DNA of 25,492 nucleotides from Prevotellaceae bacterium. Lineage in GTDB: Bacteria > Bacteroidota > Bacteroidia > Bacteroidales > Bacteroidaceae. The notes below the pieces were generated by a model. It had not been told where the DNA came from, made no database searches, and saw nothing but the letters and a program-made list of their open reading frames with translations. Below are positions 15,605 through 22,417 of this stretch, in pieces; the first letter of the stretch is position 1, and every line of letters starts with the position of its first letter. The stretch lies in the NCBI GenBank assembly GCA_015256945.1, contig JABZLB010000034.1, positions 1-25,492 on the forward strand, given 5' to 3'. Both the position numbers and the translations under genes were made by a program.

Positions 15605-15648
15605 TTGTTCGGCGGCTGCCGTACGCGTTGCTGACGGCCGCCATACAA
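15605..15648. repeat. GC-rich palindromic dispersed repeat, copy B
   Basis: The layout is TTGT-tc-GGCGGC ... GCCGCC-at-ACAA around the core GTACGCGTTGCTGACGGCCG at 15621-15640, which is identical to copy A. It is in the same orientation as copy A, which ends 5 bases earlier, giving a tandem pair. From 15649 to 15737 I see nothing further. Confidence 0.75.
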
Positions 15649-15737
15649 TGAGAATAAGCCCGCCATTCAATAAGCATTATATTTATAAGCTACTATAATT
15701 ATTGTTATTTGAGCGAACTTTTATGTAAGCTTATAAC

Positions 15738-15770
15738 TACCTTTGCAGGGTTATCTCCGGTGAACCGGAG
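15738..15770 (+). promoter_or_regulatory. Promoter -7 box and leader hairpin of the rhodanese gene
   Basis: TACCTTTG (15738-15745) is a perfect TAnnTTTG box; the upstream TTTG is not at the usual spacing. The predicted start near 15752 is followed by a hairpin CTCCGG-TGAA-CCGGAG (15755-15770) at the extreme 5' end of the mRNA, which could stabilise it. Confidence 0.45.
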
Positions 15771-15804
15771 AATAGTATTATTAACAAATAACGAGATATA
15801 TAAA

Positions 15805-16191
15805 ATGAAAAAGCTGTTTACAATACTGGTGGGCATGCTGGGAATGGTTTCTGTATCGTGTGCAAAGGGCGACAGTATACAGTCGGTAAATGTCAATGAA
15901 TTTGAAAAACAAATTAAAAACAAGCATGTGCAGCTTGTTGATGTGCGCACGGCCGACGAGTATGCCGGTGGTTTTATTGCAAATGCTGTAAATATAGATG
16001 TTTTTGATACAAAGTTTATGCAACGGGCTGCCAGTATATTGAACAAGAAAGAAAAGGTTTATGTATATTGCCGTAGCGGTAAACGGTCGATGACGGCTGC
16101 CCGCAGGCTTGCGGGTGCAGGCTATAAAGTGGTAAACCTTGAGGGCGGAATAATGGCCTGGAACAGCGCAGGAAAACCTGTTGTAAGGTAA
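15805..16191 (+). CDS. Rhodanese-domain lipoprotein
   Basis: 128 residues. The N-terminus MKKLFTILVGMLGMVSVSC is a lipoprotein signal with lipobox Cys19, so it is probably anchored in a membrane facing the periplasm. A single rhodanese domain (about 28-127) contains LVDVRTADEYAGG and the active loop YCRSGKRS with catalytic Cys89, then LEGGIMAWNSAGKPV. Rhodaneses carry sulfur as a Cys persulfide; single-domain periplasmic forms may handle sulfane sulfur or act in thiol stress. The frame is open to 15709, but the start at 15805 is the one that gives a signal peptide and lies after the promoter. It stands upstream of the trpB homologue with 105 bases between, and that gene has its own promoter box. 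Confidence 0.9.
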   Translation: MKKLFTILVGMLGMVSVSCAKGDSIQSVNVNEFEKQIKNKHVQLVDVRTADEYAGGFIANAVNIDVFDTKFMQRAASILNKKEKVYVYCRSGKRSMTAARRLAGAGYKVVNLEGGIMAWNSAGKPVVR

Positions 16192-16255
16192 GTTTATTTA
16201 CAGTTTTTTTGCACTCTGCAACTGCACTATTCCATTAAGTATGGGTTATTTTAAT

Positions 16256-16263
16256 TACCTTTG
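16256..16263 (+). promoter_or_regulatory. Possible -7 box for the trpB2 gene
   Basis: TACCTTTG is a perfect TAnnTTTG box, identical to the one before the rhodanese gene. The predicted start near 16270 leaves a leader of about 27 bases. No TTTG sits at the proper upstream spacing. Confidence 0.45.
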
Positions 16264-16296
16264 CCCCCCATTAAAATAATTTTGTAAATAAAAGAC

Positions 16297-17664
16297 ATGA
16301 TGAAGAAACAGAAAAAATTTATACTTCGTGAGCAGGAAATGCCTACACAGTGGTATAATATTCAGGCCGAAATGCCTGTAAAGCCCATGGATTTGCTTAA
16401 CCCTCAGACCAGGAAGCCGATGAGTGTCGACGATCTGGCTCATATATTCAGCCGCGAATGTTCTATTCAGGAGCTGGATAAGGAGCATGCCTGGATTGAT
16501 ATTCCTGAGGATGTACTTGAGAAATACAGCTATTATCGCAGCACACCGCTCGTTCGTGCCTATGCACTCGAGGAAGCTCTGGGTACAAAAGCTCATATCT
16601 ATTTTAAGAATGAGAGTACCAATCCTTTAGGTTCGCACAAAATAAATTCGGCTATTCCGCAGTGCTATTACTGCAAAAAGGAAGGTGATACCAACGTAAC
16701 AACTGAAACCGGAGCAGGTCAATGGGGTGCCGCATTGAGCTATGCGGCAAAGCTTTACGGCCTCGATGCAGCTGTTTATCAGGTTAAGATAACCATGCAA
16801 CAAAAGCCATACCGCTCGTATATCATGCGAACGTTTGGTGCAACAGTGGAGGGAAGTCCGTCGATGTCAACACGTGCGGGAAAGAATATCATCACACGCG
16901 ATCCCAATTATTCGGGTTCTCTTGGTACGGCTATATCAGAAGCCATAGAGCTTGCCACAACAACTCCCGGATGTAAATATACATTAGGCTCGGTGTTAAA
17001 CCATGTATCGCTGCACCAAACTATCATAGGTCTGGAGGCAGAAAAGCAGATGGAGATGGCCGGTGAATACCCAGACAAAGTGATTGCCTGCTTTGGAGGT
17101 GGCAGTAACTTTAGTGGAATAGCCTTCCCTTTTATGCGACATCTGTTCGATGGCAGCCATAAGAACACTGAATTTATTGCTGCCGAGCCGGAGAGTTGCC
17201 CGAAACTGACGCGCGGTAAGTTCGAATACGACTTTGGAGATGAGGCCGGTTATACACCTTTGTTGCCCATGTATACGCTGGGCCACAACTTTAAGCCGGC
17301 TAATATACACGCTGGTGGCTTGCGCTATCATGGCGCAGGTGTAATCATCAGCCAGCTGATTAAGGACGGATATATGCACGGAGTAGACATCCCACAGCTT
17401 GAAAGCTTTAACGCCGGCTTGCTTTTTGCGCGTACAGAAGGTATAATTCCAGCCCCCGAAAGCTGCCACGCTATTGCTGCTACCATCCGTGAGGCGAAGC
17501 GTGCTGACGCAGAAGGCAAGGCCCCTGTGCTGTTATTTAACCTCAGTGGGCACGGTTTGATTGATATGCCATCATATATTAGTTATATCAATGGCGACTT
17601 ATCCGATTATAGTTTAAGCGATGAAGATATAGCAAACAACTTGAAAGAAGTTCCCAGGGTATAA
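16297..17664 (+). CDS. TrpB2-type tryptophan synthase beta chain homologue
   Basis: 455 residues, longer than classical TrpB (about 400). It is a PLP enzyme of the tryptophan synthase beta fold, which joins indole and serine. The PLP Lys is K115 in NPLGSHKINSA, the catalytic Glu is E137 in ETGAGQWG, and the phosphate loop is FGGGSNFSG (266-274). The Trp in GAGQWG (classical TrpB has GAGQHG) and the long N-terminus mark the TrpB2 subgroup, which often lacks an adjacent trpA and may salvage indole. No trpA or other trp gene is in the window. A start at 16300 (second Met) is equally possible. It converges on the AraC gene with only 8 bases between stops and no terminator. Confidence 0.9.
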   Translation: MMKKQKKFILREQEMPTQWYNIQAEMPVKPMDLLNPQTRKPMSVDDLAHIFSRECSIQELDKEHAWIDIPEDVLEKYSYYRSTPLVRAYALEEALGTKAHIYFKNESTNPLGSHKINSAIPQCYYCKKEGDTNVTTETGAGQWGAALSYAAKLYGLDAAVYQVKITMQQKPYRSYIMRTFGATVEGSPSMSTRAGKNIITRDPNYSGSLGTAISEAIELATTTPGCKYTLGSVLNHVSLHQTIIGLEAEKQMEMAGEYPDKVIACFGGGSNFSGIAFPFMRHLFDGSHKNTEFIAAEPESCPKLTRGKFEYDFGDEAGYTPLLPMYTLGHNFKPANIHAGGLRYHGAGVIISQLIKDGYMHGVDIPQLESFNAGLLFARTEGIIPAPESCHAIAATIREAKRADAEGKAPVLLFNLSGHGLIDMPSYISYINGDLSDYSLSDEDIANNLKEVPRV

Positions 17665-17672
17665 TAAACAGG

Positions 17673-18560
17673 TTATCCTTTACGGTATTCCTGTGAGGTT
17701 TTACCCAGGTGTTTCTTTATAAACTTACAAAAAGCCGGATAGCTCTCGAACTTAAAGTCGAGAGCTATTTCTTTCATAGGCTTATCCGAATAGCGCAAAT
17801 CAATCTTTAAACATTCTACGGCGTGGTCGGTAATAAGCTTTAAAGCAGGCTGCCCGCAATAATAACGGGTTATCATTGACAGGTATTTGGGCGTAATAAA
17901 AAGCTTGTCGGCAAAATATCCTATGTTGCGGTGGCTGCCGTTATCTTTGGCTAAAAGGGCCAGAAACTGTTTGTATAAACTGGCAGTTCTGAAATGGGGC
18001 GATTTTCTTTCTTCTGTTTTCTGCTGGAGAGTAGGCGGAATATGAATGTCGTTGATAACGTCGAAAAAGAGCGTTGCAAACAAATGGAAAACGAATTCAT
18101 CCTGATAAATATCGTTTCCTGAAGTGCGATGGCGCAGCATATTAAGAAAGGTGGAGAGATGGTTGTATACATAACGCTCGTCGTTACTGATGACGGGTTT
18201 TTGTGTAAGCATTGCCATCATCTGCCAAACGCGTTCTCCTCCAGTAAGCATACGTGTAAGAATTTCCATCGAATAGCCCACAATGGTGGCGCTGCTCTGT
18301 TCATTTTGTTTGATATTGGCTATCATGGCGTTGGGCGGACACACCACGCAGCCGCCGGCATTAACTGCTATTCCCTTTCCGTTAAGGGTTAAATGAAGGT
18401 GTCCTTCGGTACAGAATATAAGAACAAGACAATTTATACTCATACCCTCGCAAAGCTCAGGGTAGAGCGCTAAGGGCGAAAGGGCAAAATAATTATTGTT
18501 GGCATATACCGCAGGATGCTCGAGATCGGAAAAGCCTGATATGTGTAAGCGCTTGTTCAT
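17673..18560 (-). CDS. AraC-family transcriptional regulator
   Basis: 295 residues. The N-terminal part (about 25-130) is a cupin-like sensor (LIFCTEGHLHLTLNGKGIAV, then GGCVVCPPN). The C-terminal ~95 residues are the two-helix-turn-helix AraC DNA-binding domain: YFADKLFITPKYLSMITRYY for the first, and MKEIALDFKFESYPAFCKFI with a final KKHLGKTSQEYRK for the second. It probably activates transcription in response to a small ligand or stress. Target genes are not evident; candidates are itself or genes outside the window. Convergent with trpB2. Confidence 0.92.
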   Translation of the reverse strand: MNKRLHISGFSDLEHPAVYANNNYFALSPLALYPELCEGMSINCLVLIFCTEGHLHLTLNGKGIAVNAGGCVVCPPNAMIANIKQNEQSSATIVGYSMEILTRMLTGGERVWQMMAMLTQKPVISNDERYVYNHLSTFLNMLRHRTSGNDIYQDEFVFHLFATLFFDVINDIHIPPTLQQKTEERKSPHFRTASLYKQFLALLAKDNGSHRNIGYFADKLFITPKYLSMITRYYCGQPALKLITDHAVECLKIDLRYSDKPMKEIALDFKFESYPAFCKFIKKHLGKTSQEYRKG

Positions 18561-18576
18561 AGCCCGTAAGTTTACG

Positions 18577-18584
18577 CAAAGATA
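18577..18584 (-). promoter_or_regulatory. Possible -7 box for the AraC gene
   Basis: On the minus strand TATCTTTG is a perfect TAnnTTTG box, 17 bases before the ATG at 18560. The nearest TTTG (18603-18600) is at 15 rather than 19-21 bases. The rest of 18585-18736 holds only a weak 7-bp inverted repeat (18667-18687). Confidence 0.4.
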
Positions 18585-18736
18585 ATAAAAACCTTACAAC
18601 AAAATAATTATCCCGGTTTATGAAGACAGGTGATTCATTATGTGTTTATCAGGATATAGTCTGCTTCCATACATAAAAATTGTATGGCCTGATGAGGAGA
18701 ATGTATCTTCCTTTTTATCAAATATGATGCTGTTTG

Positions 18737-20743
18737 TCAGTTTATAATGGCTATCTTACAAACAACACCTTTGTCTCCTTCTTCCGTAGCTGCCTCTACC
18801 ATATACACTCCTGATGCCGCCCTGTTGCCGTTTTTGTCAAGCCCATACCATTTAAACTCTCCGTTAGCAGCCTTTCCACTGCTTACGAGTACACCATTTG
18901 AAGTTACAATTTTAACGTCGGCGTTCTCATCAAGACCCGTTATTGTAATGACGCCTGCATAGTCGGGACGCACCGGATTGGGGTAAGCGTACACCGTTTC
19001 CTTGCTCATTCCCTGCTCTGCTGTTGTGGCATCGCTCATATAAGAGCACAGTCCGTTATCGGTTCCAATGAATAATTCACCGGTGTTTTCGTTCATCGTA
19101 AGCGACTCTATCGTGTTTGATAGCAGCTTGCTATTGCTTGTTGTAAAGTGTTTAAGCTGGTGAATATTGTCAGAACTAATCAGATAGATACCGTTTCCAG
19201 GCGTTCCAAACCATTTCCTATTGGCATTATCCACATACATGCAGCTAATATCGACGCCGGCAAGCAGATAGTCTGCATAGTTGGTTCCATCGTTACGGGG
19301 CACCTTTACCTGATGAAACACAGGATTGGCAGCTGTTATTTGATCGGGCTTAAGGACGAAAGGTCCTTTGTTTGTGCATATCCACATGTTGTTATCGTGG
19401 TCTTCAGCAATAGCGCGGACAAACATAACGCTGGTTTGTTCTCCCTCTTCGTTGATGAATTGGTTGAATAATTTAACTGTGTTTGTGGCGGGCGTATAGC
19501 ATACTGCCATCGGAAAACGATAGAAGTTATTGGCTATCCACATCAGACCGCGGCTGTCGAACACGGGCGTTGTCATGCGTTCGAGCGAGCGATTGTTGTT
19601 TACTAATTCTACGTGATGATAATTGTTCCATGTACCTGCCGCCGTAAGCTCGAGGATAGATGTGGATGAACTGATGCTGTTTGTGACCCACAGGTTACCC
19701 GTTTTGTCAAATTTTACACCGAGAACTATGCAGTAATCCTTGTTGTTAGGGCTTACAGTGGAAGCACTTTGCAGCGGACTGTTATGACAATTATATTCCT
19801 TAACGAAGCGTCCATCCATAAATTCGTACAGGCCTGTACGACCTGAAGCAAACACATGTTTGTCGTTTTTCGGGTCAATGTCAAGCGACCCCACGTCTAC
19901 ATAATCGTGTCCTGTAAGTGCCTTTATATCGTCCTGATAAATAGTCCACGTGCTTCCGTCGTATACTTGTACGCATCCGGGCCTGTATAATTCGTCAGGA
20001 AACATGTACCCTGCTCCCGTAGAATAAAGCTTTCCATTATAGAATTTGGTAAACCCGAAATAGTTATACCTGGGTCCTCCCGGCTTTAAAGTTCTTACTA
20101 AAGCCAGCAATGTGGGGTCCATTACCTTATTGTATGCGTTGAAATATCCCATTCGCGTCCAGTTGTTGCGGTCGATAAGGTTGGCCGTAAGCAAGCCGCG
20201 ATAGGAACCTTGCGGGCTCGATTCGGCATAGATATAGTTGCCTTCAACGCGACAATAGTTTACATAGAAGCCCAAATTATACGTATTGCTTATGTCTGCA
20301 TTTTGCACATCGAGCTTAACTATGCCGAAACCAGTTGACAAATAGGCATATTTTCCGCTTACATCAATGCTGTTTACCGTCTTGTTTTCGGTCATGGGGG
20401 CGTTCATATAGTCGGTAATATTCTCTACATTACCGTTGGCCGACAGCAAATCGATGTTGTTATTGGTATACACAATAACTAATTTTCTGGCAGCTTTACA
20501 CCATGCAATGTGTGCAATATTGCAGTCGCTCAATGCGTTTAGCTTGTCAAAGGTTTGCAGGCTATGGTCATTTTGGTTGTAGCGATAAAGGTTTTTCGAT
20601 GCCAGAACATAAAAATTTCCTCCATCTCCCTTTTCTATTTCCGTTGGCTCATAATAGCTGAGATATGCCTTCCACTGGCCCGATGATGCGTAAGCAGCAA
20701 GCGAAAGAAAAAAGATGAGAGCAGAAAGGATAGCCTTTTTCAT
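18737..20743 (-). CDS. porZ: PorZ-like type IX secretion protein with beta-propellers and C-terminal sorting domain
   Basis: 668 residues. A signal peptide (to about residue 19, AYA) is followed by tandem beta-propeller repeats: GQWKAYLSYYEPTEIEKGDG and the LYRYNQNDHSLQTFDKLNAL region match the N-terminal propeller of PorZ, and later repeats (NLWVTNSISSSTSILEL, NNMWICTNKGPFVLKPD, NRKWFGTPGNGIYLISSDN, GELFIGTDNGLCSY) are of the two-component-regulator-propeller type. The C-terminal ~85 residues (YAYPNPVRPDYAG...VTSNGVLVSSG...ASGVYMVEA) are a type A sorting domain. In Porphyromonas gingivalis, PorZ is a surface part of the attachment complex that processes type IX cargo. Assignment is by pattern memory; a generic propeller protein is the alternative. 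It follows rdgB by 88 bases and may be cotranscribed. Confidence 0.8.
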   Translation of the reverse strand: MKKAILSALIFFLSLAAYASSGQWKAYLSYYEPTEIEKGDGGNFYVLASKNLYRYNQNDHSLQTFDKLNALSDCNIAHIAWCKAARKLVIVYTNNNIDLLSANGNVENITDYMNAPMTENKTVNSIDVSGKYAYLSTGFGIVKLDVQNADISNTYNLGFYVNYCRVEGNYIYAESSPQGSYRGLLTANLIDRNNWTRMGYFNAYNKVMDPTLLALVRTLKPGGPRYNYFGFTKFYNGKLYSTGAGYMFPDELYRPGCVQVYDGSTWTIYQDDIKALTGHDYVDVGSLDIDPKNDKHVFASGRTGLYEFMDGRFVKEYNCHNSPLQSASTVSPNNKDYCIVLGVKFDKTGNLWVTNSISSSTSILELTAAGTWNNYHHVELVNNNRSLERMTTPVFDSRGLMWIANNFYRFPMAVCYTPATNTVKLFNQFINEEGEQTSVMFVRAIAEDHDNNMWICTNKGPFVLKPDQITAANPVFHQVKVPRNDGTNYADYLLAGVDISCMYVDNANRKWFGTPGNGIYLISSDNIHQLKHFTTSNSKLLSNTIESLTMNENTGELFIGTDNGLCSYMSDATTAEQGMSKETVYAYPNPVRPDYAGVITITGLDENADVKIVTSNGVLVSSGKAANGEFKWYGLDKNGNRAASGVYMVEAATEEGDKGVVCKIAIIN

Positions 20744-20831
20744 GACAAAGAGGATATATTTATGGTGTAGTAATAACGTGTTTATGGTGTAATTGTTACG
20801 TCTCTACACTTATTATTTAAACAATTATATC

Positions 20832-21431
20832 TTATTCGGCTTTCAGATGCTCAACTAATCTGGCAACGGCTCTGGCTCTGTGGCTTATCTTATTTTTAAT
20901 ATCTTCGCCCAGTTCAGCAAAGCTTTTGTCATAGCCATCGGGGATAAACAGCGGGTCGTAGCCAAATCCCGCGCTGCCATGCTTCTCTTTTGCGATACGG
21001 CCTGTTACCGTACCTTCAAACTGATATTCCCTGCTGCATAACGGATTATCGCCTTCCATCTGTATCAAACTGATTACAGTGCGGAAGCGTGCTTTCCTGT
21101 TTGTACTGTCTCCAAGCTCACAAAGCAGCTTCTTCATGTTGGCTTCGCTGTCATGATCAGTGCCTTCGGCGTAGCGTGCTGAATGTACACCCGGTGCCCC
21201 GCCTAAAGCATCTACCTCAAGTCCTGTATCATCGGCGAAGCAATTCAGGTGATAATGGTCAAAGATATATTCGGCTTTCTGGTGTGCATTAGCTTCCAAC
21301 GTACTGCCTGTCTCGGGTATTTCCTCATGACAACCGATGTCTTCTAACGATACTATTTCAATATCGTTCCCCAGAATATCTCTTATTTCTTGTAACTTGT
21401 GCTTGTTATTCGTGGCAAAAACTATCTTCAT
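20832..21431 (-). CDS. rdgB: Non-canonical purine NTP pyrophosphatase (RdgB/HAM1 family)
   Basis: 199 residues, standard length. It hydrolyses ITP, dITP and XTP to monophosphates, keeping deaminated purines out of nucleic acids. Motifs: FATNNKHKLQEI near the N-terminus (substrate phosphate binding), FADDTGLEVDAL (65-76, catalytic Asp), GAPGVHSARYA (78-88), GFGYDPLF (about 155-162) and SHRARA near the end. Its ATG overlaps the stop of yitT by 4 bases (ATGA), indicating translational coupling; it is third after leuS. Confidence 0.96.
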   Translation of the reverse strand: MKIVFATNNKHKLQEIRDILGNDIEIVSLEDIGCHEEIPETGSTLEANAHQKAEYIFDHYHLNCFADDTGLEVDALGGAPGVHSARYAEGTDHDSEANMKKLLCELGDSTNRKARFRTVISLIQMEGDNPLCSREYQFEGTVTGRIAKEKHGSAGFGYDPLFIPDGYDKSFAELGEDIKNKISHRARAVARLVEHLKAE

Positions 21432-22417
21432 TCTTTTGCTTTTACGTTGTGTTTGTGTGTAATTGCAGCTTTATGCTTGTGATGTGTCTTGTTGTTTTTA
21501 GGTATCTTTACCTTTATCTTGTCAAAGCCTTCGCCGTAAACGCCTATTACAGAACTTTGTGAAACAAAGGCATTGGGGTCGATCATCTTAATCAGTCTGA
21601 AAATACTTGTGCTCTCTCTTCGCTTGGCAAGTATGCAGAGTACTTTCATTTCCTGTCCCGTATACCACCCGTGGCCGTCAAGAATAGTCACTCCATGATC
21701 CATCTCTGTACCGATAGCATTGGCTATTTCCATGTATTTCTTCGAGAAAATCATAAATTGAACCGACTCTCTTCTGGCGTTCATCACGTAGTCGAGCATA
21801 AAATTCTCAACTACCATAGTGCATAATCCGAATACCACTTTGTGTATACGTGAGAGCGTATCGCCAAATTCGGGAATGAAAAGACAGCTTCCTATGATGC
21901 AAAGATCGACGCCAATGAGCACCTGTCCCAGCGAAAAGTTGAAATATTTGTTTACCGAAGCTGCTATAATATCGGTACCACCCGTTGAGCCGTTGTTCAT
22001 AAACACGATGGCTAATGAGGTACCAGTCATCATGCAACCGATGAGAAGCGACATGAAATCCTGCCCTTCGCCCAGTATTTTTACATAGTGTCCATGTGCG
22101 TCAACAGGCATAAGCTTTTGCGTTAACCACAGCAGGAGCGACAGAACCAATATGGCATAGATGGTCTTTATCAGGAATTTGAATCCCAATATCTTCAGTG
22201 CGGGGATGAGAAGCAGTACATTTATAATGAAATTACTGTTCTCAATGGGCACATTTATGGCATAAAATATAATGGCTGACAAGCCTGTAATGCCTCCCGT
22301 TACAATTTCATAGGGCAGCAGAAATATTGTCCAGGCAAAGGCATACAAGCATAATCCGAGGGTTATAAAGATATAATCCTTTGCCTCGTTCCATATAATT
22401 TGATGATTGATTGTCAT
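21428..22417 (-). CDS. YitT family membrane protein (DUF161/DUF2179)
   Basis: 329 residues. Five or six hydrophobic segments lie between about residues 15 and 205 (for example YIFITLGLCLYAFAWTIFLL and FIINVLLLIPALKILGF), with the family's GGTDIIA motif (NGSTGGTDIIAASVNKYF). A cytoplasmic DUF2179 domain follows (about 215-295; MIFSKKYMEIANAIGTEMDHGVTILDGHGWY). The last 30 residues are Lys/His-rich. The transported or sensed substance is unknown for the family. It overlaps both neighbours by 4 bases, so it is translated within the leuS-yitT-rdgB operon; no functional link to leuS is obvious. Confidence 0.93.
   Translation of the reverse strand: MTINHQIIWNEAKDYIFITLGLCLYAFAWTIFLLPYEIVTGGITGLSAIIFYAINVPIENSNFIINVLLLIPALKILGFKFLIKTIYAILVLSLLLWLTQKLMPVDAHGHYVKILGEGQDFMSLLIGCMMTGTSLAIVFMNNGSTGGTDIIAASVNKYFNFSLGQVLIGVDLCIIGSCLFIPEFGDTLSRIHKVVFGLCTMVVENFMLDYVMNARRESVQFMIFSKKYMEIANAIGTEMDHGVTILDGHGWYTGQEMKVLCILAKRRESTSIFRLIKMIDPNAFVSQSSVIGVYGEGFDKIKVKIPKNNKTHHKHKAAITHKHNVKAKE

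Noticed and set aside
15563..15648. CRISPR-like or integron-like array
   Set aside because: There are only two adjacent palindromic copies, with no regular spacers, no cas genes and no integrase; a third copy lies about 10 kb away.
15709..15804. Longer start for the rhodanese gene
   Set aside because: It would place the promoter box and leader hairpin inside the coding region and hide the lipoprotein signal peptide that begins at 15805.
18667..18687. CCATACA/TGTATGG inverted repeat as the terminator of porZ
   Set aside because: The stem is only 7 bp and no T-run follows on the minus strand.
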